Of a DNA stretch of 64,000 nucleotides, positions 37,518 to 46,615 are shown piece by piece (positions within the stretch are counted from its first letter, which is position 1; every line of letters starts with the position of its first letter). The notes below the pieces were generated by a model. The model was not told the origin of the DNA and searched no databases. It saw only the letters and a list, made by a program, of their open reading frames with translations. The DNA lies in NCBI RefSeq assembly GCF_036013525.1, contig NZ_CP107853.1, positions 9,734,001 through 9,798,000 on the forward strand, in the 5' to 3' direction. Origin of the DNA: Nonomuraea sp. NBC_00507. Its GTDB lineage: Bacteria > Actinomycetota > Actinomycetes > Streptosporangiales > Streptosporangiaceae. The position numbers and the translations under genes were made by a program.

Positions 37518-38063
37518 GTGGCTATCGACCTGCTCAATCACAAGCTCGATCGGGCGTTCGACCACATCGACGCGAGCGGTTACGGCGTCGTCGAGCGTGA
37601 GGACTTGCTGGGGCTGGGCGCCCGCATCCTGGTGGGCTTCGGGGAGTCCCCCACGTCGGTCACCGGGGCGAGCCTCGTCGACAGCTTCGACGGCATCTGG
37701 TCCGCTCTGGCGAAGGCGCTCGAGCGCGACGGCGACTCCGGCATCGCGCGCCCGGACTTCCGCACTGCCATGACGGCCGCGTTCGTCATCGGCGATCAGT
37801 ACGAGCCGGTGTTCAGGCCGGCGACGGTGGCGGTGGCGGAGCTGTGCGACGGCGATCGGGACGGCGAGATCGACCTCGCCGAGTTCCGCACCATGTTGTG
37901 CGCGTTCGGCGTCGCCTACGACGACGTGGAGGAGGCGTTCGACCGGCTCGACCGGGCGGGCAGGGGCACGCTGACCGTGGACGGGCTGGTCGCGGCGGCC
38001 TCCGAGTACTACCGCAGCGACGACCCGAATGCCGCCGGCAACTGGCTTTTCGGTCCCCTGTGA
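37518..38063 (+). CDS. EF-hand calcium-binding protein
   Basis: A 181-residue calerythrin-like protein with four EF-hand regions: HIDASGYGVVEREDL, ERDGDSGIARPDF, DGDRDGEIDLAEF (the canonical loop) and DRAGRGTLTVDGL. The third loop has all the calcium ligands; the others are partly degenerate. It should bind Ca2+ in the cytoplasm. GTG 37518 follows GGGGGAGG at 5 bases. The TGA overlaps the GTG start of the terpene synthase gene, so translation is coupled and the two products probably work together. Confidence 0.88.
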   Translation: MAIDLLNHKLDRAFDHIDASGYGVVEREDLLGLGARILVGFGESPTSVTGASLVDSFDGIWSALAKALERDGDSGIARPDFRTAMTAAFVIGDQYEPVFRPATVAVAELCDGDRDGEIDLAEFRTMLCAFGVAYDDVEEAFDRLDRAGRGTLTVDGLVAAASEYYRSDDPNAAGNWLFGPL

Positions 38064-39046
38064 GCATCACCATGACGACCACCGTGTTCGCCACGGTGCG
38101 CACCGCGCTGCGTTCCGTGCTGACCTCGATGATGCCGCTGCCGCGCCGGGGCGGCGCCGCGGCCCTCGCGCTGCTGCCGCTCATCGAACGCGTGCCGGGG
38201 ATGGCCCAGCCGTGCCGGATGCACCCGGCCGTGTACGCGATCGAGGCCGCGGTCATCGACTGGGCCAGGAGGACGGGCCTGCGGGCCGATCCCGGCGTCG
38301 GCTTCCACCGGATGGCGGGCCGGGCGTTCGCCGAGTTCGACGCGGCGGCGGCGGCGTTGTTCGCGCAGTGGCTGACGTGGCTGTTCCACCTGGACGACGA
38401 GCTGGACGAGGGCGAGTGCCGGCTGGAGATCTTCACCGGCATGCTCAAGGGGGCGGTGCGCCACCCGCTGGAGGCGGCGTTCGCGGACCTGTGGCGGGTG
38501 ACGAGCGTGCGGATGAGCGACCGGTGGCGGGCCAGGTTCGCGGTGGGCCTGCAGCGCCAGCACGACGCCTGCCGTACCGAGGCCGACAACCGAGCGGCGG
38601 GCCGGATGCCGACGCTGGAGGAGTACCCGGCGCTGCGCAGGGGCACGGTGGGGCCGTACCTGTACGACCTGGTCGAGCCGTGCCTGCGGGTGGAGGTGCC
38701 GGCCTGGGTGCATGAGTCCGAGCCCTGGCAGCAACTGGTGAACGCCTGCAGCGACGTCACCGCCTGGTGCAACGACGTGGCCTCGCGGCCGAAGGAGCAC
38801 GGCGACGTGCACAACTTCGTCGTGCTGGCGATGCGCCAGCTCGGGCTGAGCGAGCGGGAGGCGACAGGCTGGGTGCTGGACAGGATCGTCCGGCGCTGCG
38901 AGGACATGCAGGCGGCGGCCAGGCTGCTGCCGCTGGACGATCTGGCGCCCAAGGCGGCGCGGGACGTCAGCAAGGTGGCCTGCGCCTACCTGGCGGCGCC
39001 CCGCGCGCACCTGGACTGGCTGCTGGAGTCCACGCGCTACGCCTGA
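38060..39046 (+). CDS. class I terpene synthase
   Basis: A 328-residue terpene cyclase. The metal-binding aspartate motif is DDELD (Asp112-Asp116, in LFHLDDELDEGE). The NSE-type motif is NDVASRPKE (Asn238, Ser242, Glu246) followed by HGDVHN. The length is that of bacterial sesquiterpene synthases, so farnesyl diphosphate is the likely substrate, with Mg2+. GTG 38060 overlaps the EF-hand stop; ATG 38072 is an alternative. No P450 or other tailoring gene is adjacent. The product cannot be predicted. Confidence 0.9.
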   Translation: MSITMTTTVFATVRTALRSVLTSMMPLPRRGGAAALALLPLIERVPGMAQPCRMHPAVYAIEAAVIDWARRTGLRADPGVGFHRMAGRAFAEFDAAAAALFAQWLTWLFHLDDELDEGECRLEIFTGMLKGAVRHPLEAAFADLWRVTSVRMSDRWRARFAVGLQRQHDACRTEADNRAAGRMPTLEEYPALRRGTVGPYLYDLVEPCLRVEVPAWVHESEPWQQLVNACSDVTAWCNDVASRPKEHGDVHNFVVLAMRQLGLSEREATGWVLDRIVRRCEDMQAAARLLPLDDLAPKAARDVSKVACAYLAAPRAHLDWLLESTRYA

Positions 39047-39130
39047 CCGGCGAGCGGCTCGCCCGGCGGCCGCTCACGCCTGACCGGCGAGCGGCTCGCC
39101 CGGCGGCCGCTCACGCCTGACCGGCGAGCG
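39040..39130. repeat. 37-bp tandem repeat covering two convergent gene ends
   Basis: A 37-base unit beginning CGCCTGACCGGCGAGCGGCT is present at 39040-39076 and 39077-39113, with a partial third copy at 39114-39130. The first copy holds the terpene synthase stop codon and the second the ArsR-like stop on the other strand. It looks like a recent local duplication. Confidence 0.9.
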
Positions 39131-40073
39131 TGTCGCCGGTCGGGGTGCGGCGGTAGACGACCTGCTTGCCGACCCGCATCCCGACCGTGAGCCCGCCGCC
39201 GCTGAGCACGCCGAGGTGCTGGCTGACCGCGCCCGGCGTGAGCGACATGCGGGCGGCGAGCGCGGAGGTGGTGCTGGGCTCGGCCAGCGCGAGCAGGATC
39301 TGCGCCCGGCTGCGGCCGATCAGCGCCGCCAGCGCGCCGGGCGCGGGCGGCGGGCCCTGCGCCCACAGGGTGCCGACGCCGTGCACGGGGTAGACGAGCA
39401 TCGACTGGTACGGCGCCGACATGATCGCCACCGCCGGGCCCCAGAAGGCGCTGGGCAGCAGCACGAGCCCGTCGCCGTGTAGGCCGCTGACCTCGCAGTG
39501 GTGCCGTTCGATGAGCAGCCGCTCCCCCGTCCAGACCACGGTGGGGTCGAGCCCGGCGAACAGCGCGCTGGCGCCGCCCTGGGCCAGCTGCCGCGAGCGG
39601 CGCAGGACGTCGCGTTCGAGCAGGGCGTACACGCGCGGCCAGTACTCGGAGAAGCATGACTCCCAGTACGCCTGAAGCGTGTTCGCCACTCTGGCCACGC
39701 CGGCCTCGGGGTCGGCCATGAACCGCTCCAGCACGGCCCGGTCGGTTCCCTGCACTCTCGCCGCCTCCTGCTCGGCCCGCTCGGGCGGCGCGTTCCTGAC
39801 CCGGTCGAGCTCGGCGGCGAAGTCCGGCATCGGCGTGTCGGGCGGCGGGGTGACGAAGTCGGCGATGTAGCCGGCCGGCGGCACGAGCGCGAACAGCTCG
39901 GCCAGGTCGAGACCGGCCAGCCGGTGACGGACGACCTTGAGCCACGGCAGGTGGATCGAGTGCCTGGCGGGCTGCTGGAGGGTGCGCAAGCTGGCCACGA
40001 GCTCCCACATCGGGGAGAACGCGAACCGGATGCGCGCCACGTCCTCCGGCGTCATGACCCAGGTGATGGACAT
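39111..40073 (-). CDS. ArsR-like regulator with DUF5937 domain
   Basis: A 320-residue regulator. The N-terminal 240 residues form a DUF5937-type domain (RIRFAFSPMWELVASLRTL and AYWESCFSEYWPRVYALLER), and a C-terminal winged helix is evident (ILLALAEPSTTSALAARM and LTPGAVSQHLGVLSGGGL). This layout is typical of actinomycete ArsR-family proteins encoded beside MFS transporters. ATG 40073 has AAAGG directly next to it; ATG 40055 is a possible start. It diverges from the MFS gene and probably controls it. The stop codon lies in the tandem repeat. Confidence 0.87.
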   Translation of the reverse strand: MSITWVMTPEDVARIRFAFSPMWELVASLRTLQQPARHSIHLPWLKVVRHRLAGLDLAELFALVPPAGYIADFVTPPPDTPMPDFAAELDRVRNAPPERAEQEAARVQGTDRAVLERFMADPEAGVARVANTLQAYWESCFSEYWPRVYALLERDVLRRSRQLAQGGASALFAGLDPTVVWTGERLLIERHHCEVSGLHGDGLVLLPSAFWGPAVAIMSAPYQSMLVYPVHGVGTLWAQGPPPAPGALAALIGRSRAQILLALAEPSTTSALAARMSLTPGAVSQHLGVLSGGGLTVGMRVGKQVVYRRTPTGDTLAGQA

Positions 40074-40132
40074 CCTTTTAGTGTGGGCTAAACCGTTCGC
40101 GCCGGGAAACCGGAAATATCAACCTTTGTTGC

Positions 40133-41326
40133 GTGTCTAGTCCCACTGTCGAGAAGCCGTCGTTCCTCCGTTCCCAGGTCGCCGGCCTGCCCCGCCCGTT
40201 CTGGGCCCTGTGGGGCGGCACGCTGGTGAACCGCCTGGGCACCATGGTCGTGCCGTTCACCGGCGTCTACCTGACCCAGGCCCGCGGCCTTTCGGTGACC
40301 GCCGCGGGCCTGGTGATGGCCGTGTTCGGCGCGGGCTCGCTGCTGTCCCAGCTGCTCGCCGGCGTGCTCACCGACCGTGTCGGGCGGCGGGCCACGCTGT
40401 CGGGCGGCATGCTGGCCACCGCCGCCTCCATGCTGGCGCTCGGCTACAGCACCTCGCTGCCGGCGATCCTGGCCTCGATGTTCGTGCTCGGCCTGGTGAT
40501 CGACGCCTACCGGCCCGCGTCCAACGCGCTGGTCGCCGACCTGGTCTCGCCCGCGGAGCGGCCCCGGGCGTACGGGCTGCTGTTCTGGGGGATCAACCTC
40601 GGCTACTCGGTCGGCATGACCGCCGGCGGCTGGCTGGCGGGGCTCGGGTTCATCTGGCTGTTCTGGATCGACGCGGTGTCGAGCGTGGTCTTCGCCGTGC
40701 TGGTGTGGCGGGCGGTCCCGGAGACGCGGCCGGCGGCGCGGGAGTCGGGCGGCGGATTCGGGGTGGTGCTGCGCGACCGGGTGATGGTGGCGTTCACGCT
40801 GGTCACACTGGGTCACGCGGTGCTCTACGCGCAGACGATGAGCATGCTGCCGGTGGCGATGACCAAAGTGGTGGGGTTGACGACGGCGCAGTTCGGGCTG
40901 GCCATGGCGCTGAACGGCGTGCTGATCGTGGTGGTCCAGCCGCTGGTGTCCGGCTGGCTGGGACGCAGGGACGCTTCACGGACGTTCGCGCTGGGCGTGG
41001 CGGTGATGGGGGTGGGGTTCGCGATGACCGCGTTCGTCACCAGCCCTCTGGGGCTGGCCGCGACGATCGCGGTGTGGACGGCGGGGGAGATCGTCACGGC
41101 GGGCATCGCGGGCTCGATCGTGGCCGCGCTGGCGCCCGCGGAGTTGCGTGGGCGGTACGCGGGGTTGTTCGGGTTCGCGTGGTCGGTGGCCATGGTGCTG
41201 GCGCCGCTGCTCGGCGGGACGCTCCTGGATCTCGGGATGGAGGCGCTGTGGTGGACGATGGGCGGGGTCGGGCTGGTGTCCGCAGCGGGGATGCTGGCGC
41301 TCGGGCCCGCGATCCGGCGGCGTTGA
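40133..41326 (+). CDS. MFS transporter
   Basis: A 397-residue major facilitator with about twelve membrane segments. LTDRVGRRATLSGGM is the conserved loop between helices 2 and 3 (DRxGRR). The general pattern resembles drug/H+ antiporters of the DHA1 type. GTG 40133 starts MSSPTVEKPSFLRSQVAGLP. The ArsR-like regulator diverges 59 bases away. It is likely an exporter, and the pair may respond to a toxic compound. The exported substrate is unknown. Confidence 0.9.
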   Translation: MSSPTVEKPSFLRSQVAGLPRPFWALWGGTLVNRLGTMVVPFTGVYLTQARGLSVTAAGLVMAVFGAGSLLSQLLAGVLTDRVGRRATLSGGMLATAASMLALGYSTSLPAILASMFVLGLVIDAYRPASNALVADLVSPAERPRAYGLLFWGINLGYSVGMTAGGWLAGLGFIWLFWIDAVSSVVFAVLVWRAVPETRPAARESGGGFGVVLRDRVMVAFTLVTLGHAVLYAQTMSMLPVAMTKVVGLTTAQFGLAMALNGVLIVVVQPLVSGWLGRRDASRTFALGVAVMGVGFAMTAFVTSPLGLAATIAVWTAGEIVTAGIAGSIVAALAPAELRGRYAGLFGFAWSVAMVLAPLLGGTLLDLGMEALWWTMGGVGLVSAAGMLALGPAIRRR

Positions 41327-41398
41327 GAGAATTTTGATCGGGTATTGGCACTTGCCCGATAATTTTCTCCCATCCATGGGGTGGGAAGGGCGGGTGCC

Positions 41399-43270
41399 AT
41401 GCGCCGCGCAGGTCTGGCGAGAGGTGCGGCGATCGGGATCGCCGCGCTCGCGGTCGTACTGGAGCTCACCGACATCTGGGTGACGGCGCAGTTGCCGCAG
41501 TCTCCTCATACGCCGCTGCCGTTCGCACCCGAGGACATGGCCGGCACCGCCTTCCCGATCTTCGGGGCGATCCTCGTCCACAGCAGGCCGCGCCTGGTCA
41601 TCGGATGGCTGCTGTGCGTCGGCGGGCTGAGCGCGGCGGCCAACATCCTGTCGGCCAACCTCTTCACGCTCCTGTACGGCGGCCCGGCCCACGGCTGGAT
41701 GATCGTCAACCTTACGTGGAACGTTCTCCAGCTCACCCTGGGCGTGCTGCTCCCGCTGCTCTATCCGGCGGGAGAACTCCTGTCCAGGCGGTGGCGCTGG
41801 GTGGTCGTCCTGGCCGTCACGGGCATGGCGCTCGACTGGGTCGCGGTGGTGGCCGGCCAGCGCTCGCTCAGGGAGTTCGCGCACTGGATGGTGGCGGCCG
41901 CCATGGCGGCGGCGTTCGCCTCGCTCGTCGTCCGGTTCAAGCGCGGCGACGCGGTCGAGCGGCGACAGCTGCTGTGGCTGCTGGTGACGCTGCCGGGGCT
42001 GCTGATCCCGTTCATCGTGGGCGGCTCGGTGTGGTGGCTGGCGACGCTGGCGATCCCGCTGATCCCGGCCGCCATCGCGGTGGCGGTGCTGCGGTATCGG
42101 CTGTTCGGCATCGACACGTTGATCAGCCGGGCACTGGTGGGCACCGGCCTGGCGATCGTCACCATGGGCGTCTACGTGGCGGTGAGCGCGGCGGGCAGCA
42201 TGTTCCTGTCGGAGGTGGACCCGATCGCGGGCATCGCGGCGGCGGTGTTCGCCGGAGCCTTCTTCCAGCCGATGCGGCGCGGGCTGCAGCGCGTCGTGGA
42301 CCGGCTGCTCTACGGCAGCACCGGCGTGCCGGGCGCGCTGGCCAGGCGGCTGCGGCACCGGCTCCAGCACGCCGACCCGGTGCACGGGCTGCTGGCCACG
42401 CTGGACGTGCTGCGCGAAGGCCTGTCGGTGACGGGCGTCGCGGTGGAGGTGGACGGCACGACGACCACGTCGGGGGCGGTGGGCGACGCGGGCAACGCCC
42501 CGCGCCCCGTCAAGACCATCGCGCTGGTGTGGCACGGGGAGCCCGTGGGGCTGCTGCTGATCGGGCCGACCGACCGGCGCAGGTTCCCTGCCGCCCACGA
42601 CGAGCGGGTGATCGCGACGCTGACGCCGTACATCGCCGACGCCGCGCACGCCGTACGCCTCACGGCGGCGCTGCAGCGCTCCCGCGAGCGCATCCTGACC
42701 GCCCGCGAGGAGGAGCGGCGGCGGCTGCGCCGCGACCTGCACGACGGGCTCGGGCAGTCGCTCACCGGCATGGCGATGTCGATCAACGCCGCCCGCCTGA
42801 GCGTGCGTTCCTCCCCGCAGGAAGCCGACCGGCTGCTCGCCGACCTGCGGGCCGGCATGGACGCCGTGAGCGGCGACATCAAGCAGCTCGTGTACGGGCT
42901 GCGCCCGCCCGCGCTCGACGAGCTGGGGCTGGCAGGCGCGGTCGAGGAGCTGGCGGAGACGCCGATCGAGACCTCGGGCGACCTGGCGAGCCTGCCGGCG
43001 GCGGTCGAGGTGGCCGCCTACCGCATCGTCCAGGAGGCGCTGACGAACGCCCGCAAACACGCCCACGCCACCCGGATCACGATCAGCCTGCGCCGCGACG
43101 ACCGGCTGCGGGTGAGCGTGACCGACGACGGCGTGGGGATGCCGCCGGACGCCCGGCCGGGCGTGGGCCTGGGCTCCATGCGGGAGCGGGCCGCCGAGCT
43201 CGGGGGCACCTGCGTGGTGCGCGAGGCCGAAGGAGGAGGCACCGTCGTCCAGGCCGAGCTCCCACTGTGA
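41399..43270 (+). CDS. sensor histidine kinase (NarL-type partner)
   Basis: A 623-residue membrane histidine kinase. Several hydrophobic segments make up the first about 270 residues. A GAF-like region (VHGLLATLDVLREGLSVTGV, HDERVIATLTPYIADAAHAV) follows. The HisKA_3 phosphorylation site is RRRLRRDLHDGLGQSLTG (His448), and the HATPase domain ends with DDGVGMPPDARPGVGLGSM. It should phosphorylate the receiver domain encoded next door. ATG 41399 lies after GGGAAGGGCGGG; GTG 41381 is an alternative. The signal is unknown. Confidence 0.93.
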   Translation: MRRAGLARGAAIGIAALAVVLELTDIWVTAQLPQSPHTPLPFAPEDMAGTAFPIFGAILVHSRPRLVIGWLLCVGGLSAAANILSANLFTLLYGGPAHGWMIVNLTWNVLQLTLGVLLPLLYPAGELLSRRWRWVVVLAVTGMALDWVAVVAGQRSLREFAHWMVAAAMAAAFASLVVRFKRGDAVERRQLLWLLVTLPGLLIPFIVGGSVWWLATLAIPLIPAAIAVAVLRYRLFGIDTLISRALVGTGLAIVTMGVYVAVSAAGSMFLSEVDPIAGIAAAVFAGAFFQPMRRGLQRVVDRLLYGSTGVPGALARRLRHRLQHADPVHGLLATLDVLREGLSVTGVAVEVDGTTTTSGAVGDAGNAPRPVKTIALVWHGEPVGLLLIGPTDRRRFPAAHDERVIATLTPYIADAAHAVRLTAALQRSRERILTAREEERRRLRRDLHDGLGQSLTGMAMSINAARLSVRSSPQEADRLLADLRAGMDAVSGDIKQLVYGLRPPALDELGLAGAVEELAETPIETSGDLASLPAAVEVAAYRIVQEALTNARKHAHATRITISLRRDDRLRVSVTDDGVGMPPDARPGVGLGSMRERAAELGGTCVVREAEGGGTVVQAELPL

Positions 43271-43319
43271 CCTTTCGCCATATACCGAAGCCCGTTCTCC
43301 CTCTAAAGTTACGCGTGAC

Positions 43320-44774
43320 ATGCTCATCTTCACTGCTCTCGGACCGTTCCAGGCCTGGGCCGGCGGCGCCCCTCTCGACCTCGGCGGCCAGCGGCAGCGC
43401 GCGGTGCTCGCGCGCCTGCTCGTGGCCGGCGGCCGCGCCGTTCCCGTGAACACCCTCATCGACGAGCTCTGGCCGGGCGGCCCGCCGGCGCAGGCCCTGT
43501 CCACGATCCAGGGCTACGTCTCCCGCCTGCGGCGCGCGCTCGAGCCCGACCGCGCGCCGCGCGAGGAGGCCGGCGTGCTGGTGTCCGCGCCGCCCGGCTA
43601 CGCCCTGCGGGCCGGGACCGAGCAGGTGGACGCCTGGCACTTCGAGAGCCTGGTGAAGTCGGACGGCACGCCGGCGCAGGTGTGGGCGGCCATGGACACC
43701 GCGCTGGGGTTGTGGCGGGGGCCCGCGCTGGCCGAGTTCAGCGAGCTGAGCTGGGCGGCGACGGAGGCCGGGCGGCTGGAGGAGCTGCGGCTGATCGCCA
43801 TCGAACGGCGGGCCGACGCCGGGCTCGCGCTGGGCCGGGCAACGTCGCTGGTGGCGGACCTGGAGGCGCACGCGACGGCGTACCCGCTGCGTGAGGAGGC
43901 CTGGCGGCTGCTGGCCGTGGCGCTCTACCGGCTGGGCCGCCAGGGCGACGCGCTGGCCGCGCTGCGCAGGGCGCGCGCGGTGTGGCGGGACGAGCTGGGA
44001 CTGGACCTGTCGGCCGCGCTCCAGCGCCTGGAGGGCGACATGCTCGCCCAGCGCCTGGAGGAGCCGGCTCCCGCGCCGGCGCCGGCGGCGGTTCCCGGGG
44101 ACGTGCTGCGGGTGCTGGTGGCCGACGACCAGGCCCTCGTACGGGCGGGGCTCCGGGCCATGATGGCCGCCGAACCAGGGGTGACGCTGGTCGGCGAGGC
44201 CGGCAACGGCGAGGAGGCGATCGCGGCCGTCCGCGAGACCCGGCCCGACGTGGTGCTGCTCGACATCCAGATGCCGCATCTGGACGGTCTGGCCGCCGCG
44301 CGCAGGATCCTGGCGGAGGAGCGGCCGCCGAAGGTGGTCATGATGACCACGTTCGGCAGCGACGAGAACCTTTACGCGGCCCTGCGGGCGGGAGTGAGCG
44401 GATTCCTGCTGAAGACGGCGGCTCCGGAGCAGTTCGTGGCCGCGATCAGGGCCGCCGCCGGCGGGGACGCGCTCATCGACCCGGCGGTCACGACGCGGCT
44501 GATCTCCGCGTTCGCCGGGCGGGCCGACCCGGCCTCGCCGCCGGCGCTGGCCGGGCTCTCCGACGCCCTGCTCGACGTGCTGAAACTGGTCGCCAGAGGC
44601 CTGACCAACCGCCAGATCGGCCAGACCCTCTCGCTGCCGGAGGAAGAGGCCTCGCTGATGGTGAAGTCACTGCTCGAACACCTCGGGCTGTTCGACCGGG
44701 CGCAGCTGGTCATGGCCGCGTACGAGTCCGGGCTGGTCACGCCAGGTGAGAAGGCTCACTTTTCGTCGCTTTGA
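43320..44774 (+). CDS. BTAD regulator fused to a response-regulator receiver and HTH
   Basis: A 484-residue chimeric regulator. The first about 95 residues are an OmpR-like SARP DNA-binding domain (LGGQRQRAVLARLLVAGGR, LSTIQGYVSRLRRALEPD). A bacterial transcriptional activation domain (BTAD) follows (WHFESLVKSD to about residue 245). From about 263 there is a full receiver domain with Asp315 (VVLLDIQMP) and Lys in FLLKTAAPEQF, then a LuxR-like HTH in which LTNRQIGQTLSLPEEE replaces the normal TVKTHV. Normal regulators have only one of these halves. The adjoining histidine kinase is probably its partner. Confidence 0.9.
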   Translation: MLIFTALGPFQAWAGGAPLDLGGQRQRAVLARLLVAGGRAVPVNTLIDELWPGGPPAQALSTIQGYVSRLRRALEPDRAPREEAGVLVSAPPGYALRAGTEQVDAWHFESLVKSDGTPAQVWAAMDTALGLWRGPALAEFSELSWAATEAGRLEELRLIAIERRADAGLALGRATSLVADLEAHATAYPLREEAWRLLAVALYRLGRQGDALAALRRARAVWRDELGLDLSAALQRLEGDMLAQRLEEPAPAPAPAAVPGDVLRVLVADDQALVRAGLRAMMAAEPGVTLVGEAGNGEEAIAAVRETRPDVVLLDIQMPHLDGLAAARRILAEERPPKVVMMTTFGSDENLYAALRAGVSGFLLKTAAPEQFVAAIRAAAGGDALIDPAVTTRLISAFAGRADPASPPALAGLSDALLDVLKLVARGLTNRQIGQTLSLPEEEASLMVKSLLEHLGLFDRAQLVMAAYESGLVTPGEKAHFSSL

Positions 44775-44800
44775 CGATAAAAATCGCGCCATATTAGGCT
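44771..44800 (+). promoter_or_regulatory. promoter for nadE
   Basis: TTGACG, an 18-base spacer and TAGGCT fit a sigma70-type promoter. Its predicted transcription start falls on or next to the GTG at 44807, so the nadE mRNA is probably leaderless. Confidence 0.6.
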
Positions 44801-44806
44801 GGGCGC

Positions 44807-46585
44807 GTGGCACAACTGCGCATTGCCCTGGCACAGACCAACCCGACCGTCGGCGACCTGGCCGCCAACGCCGACCGGCTGGTGGCGTGGACCCGCGACG
44901 CCGCCGAGCGCGGGGCGCACCTGGTCGTCTTCACCGAGATGTTCCTCACCGGATACCCCGTGGAGGACCTGGTGCTGCGCACGTCCTTCGTGGACGCCAG
45001 CATCCGGACTCTGGAGGAGGTGGCGCGCAGGTTGGAGCTGGAGGGCCTGGGCGACCTCCCCGTGGTGGCCGGCTACGTCGACCGGGCGGGCCTGGCGCCC
45101 CGGGTGGGGCAGCCGAAGGGCGCCCCGCTGGACGCCGCCGCGCTGCTCTACAAGGGCGAGGTGGTCACGCGTACGGCCAAGCATCACCTGCCGAACTACG
45201 GCGTGTTCGACGAATACCGCTATTTCGTGCGCGGCGACCGGCTGCCGATCTTCCGGCTGCACGGGGTCGACGTGGCGATCGCCGTCTGCGAGGACCTCTG
45301 GCAGGAGGGCGGTCCCGTGTCGGTCGTGGGGCAGGCGGGGGCCGGGTTGCTGGTGGTGCCGAACGCCTCGCCGTACGAGAAGGAGAAGGACGACGTACGG
45401 CTGGAGCTGTGCCGGCGGCGCGCCCGTGAGGCCGGGTGCGCGCTCGTCTACGTGAACCAGGTCGGCGGGCAGGACGAGCTGGTCTTCGACGGCGACTCGA
45501 TCGTGGTGGACGGCTCGGGCGAGCTGGTGGCGCGGGCGGGCCAGTTCCGGGAGGAGCTGCTGGTCGTGGACCTGGACGACCTGCCGGTCTCGGACGCGGA
45601 GCCGGGCACGTACCCGCACGACGCGGGCGACGACTCCACGATCACCGTCGAGCGGCTGGTGCTGTCGGAGCAGCCCGTGGCGCCCTATCCCGCTGAGCCG
45701 GCCGGCATCGCCGAGCGGCTCGACCTGCACGCGGAGGTCTATGCGGCACTGGTGCTCGCGGTCAGGGACTACGTGCGTAAGAACGGGTTCCAGTCGATCA
45801 TCCTGGCGCTGTCGGGCGGGATCGACTCGGCGCTGACCGCGACCATCGCCTCCGACGCGATCGGCCCGTCCCGGGTGCACGTGGTGCTCATGCCGTCGCG
45901 CTACTCCTCCGAGCACTCGGTGACCGACGCCGAGGAGCTGGTGCGCAGGCAGGGGGTCAACGCGCAGATGGTCCCCATCGCCGACGTCGTCGACGCCTTC
46001 GAGAAGGAGATCGAGCTGTCCGGCCTGGCCGCCGAGAACCTCCAGGCCAGGGTGCGCGGCATGATCCTCATGGGCCTGTCCAACCAGCACGGCCACCTGG
46101 TGCTGACCACGGGGAACAAGAGCGAGCTCGCGACCGGCTACTCCACCCTCTACGGCGACTCGGCCGGCGGCTTCGCCCCGATCAAGGACGTGCCGAAGAC
46201 GATGGTGTGGGCGCTGTCCCGGTGGCGCAACGCGCACTCGGACCCGCAGTTCCTGATGACGGCCGAGCGCCCGATCCCGGAGAACTCGATCATCAAGGAG
46301 CCGAGCGCGGAGCTGCGCCCGGACCAGCGCGACACGGACTCGCTGCCGCCCTACGAGGTGCTGGACCGGCTGCTGGACGACTACGTGGAGAAGGACATGG
46401 GCTCGCAGGAGCTCATCGCGGCCGGCCATGATCCTGAGCTGGTGACGCGCATGATCAGGCTGGTGGACCTGGCCGAGTACAAGCGCCGCCAGTATCCGCC
46501 GGGCCCGAAGATCACCCCGAAGAACTTCGGCCGGGACCGCCGCCTCCCGATCACCAACCGCTGGCGGGAGACCACCACCGGCTGA
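44807..46585 (+). CDS. nadE: glutamine-dependent NAD+ synthetase
   Basis: A 592-residue enzyme that makes NAD+ from deamido-NAD+, ATP and glutamine. The N-terminal nitrilase-type glutaminase has the triad Glu44 (FTEMF), Lys in TAKHHLPNYGVFDE and Cys161 (AVCEDLW). The C-terminal synthetase has the P-loop LSGGIDSALT (from about residue 335) and TTGNKSELATGYSTLYGD, which is conserved in this family. The size fits the octameric actinobacterial form. No ribosome site precedes GTG 44807, in line with leaderless translation. Its placement near glnA2 and glnE is conserved in actinomycetes. Confidence 0.97.
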   Translation: MAQLRIALAQTNPTVGDLAANADRLVAWTRDAAERGAHLVVFTEMFLTGYPVEDLVLRTSFVDASIRTLEEVARRLELEGLGDLPVVAGYVDRAGLAPRVGQPKGAPLDAAALLYKGEVVTRTAKHHLPNYGVFDEYRYFVRGDRLPIFRLHGVDVAIAVCEDLWQEGGPVSVVGQAGAGLLVVPNASPYEKEKDDVRLELCRRRAREAGCALVYVNQVGGQDELVFDGDSIVVDGSGELVARAGQFREELLVVDLDDLPVSDAEPGTYPHDAGDDSTITVERLVLSEQPVAPYPAEPAGIAERLDLHAEVYAALVLAVRDYVRKNGFQSIILALSGGIDSALTATIASDAIGPSRVHVVLMPSRYSSEHSVTDAEELVRRQGVNAQMVPIADVVDAFEKEIELSGLAAENLQARVRGMILMGLSNQHGHLVLTTGNKSELATGYSTLYGDSAGGFAPIKDVPKTMVWALSRWRNAHSDPQFLMTAERPIPENSIIKEPSAELRPDQRDTDSLPPYEVLDRLLDDYVEKDMGSQELIAAGHDPELVTRMIRLVDLAEYKRRQYPPGPKITPKNFGRDRRLPITNRWRETTTG

Positions 46586-46615
46586 GTTGTCGGAGGGCTC
46601 GGCTACGGTGCCGCC

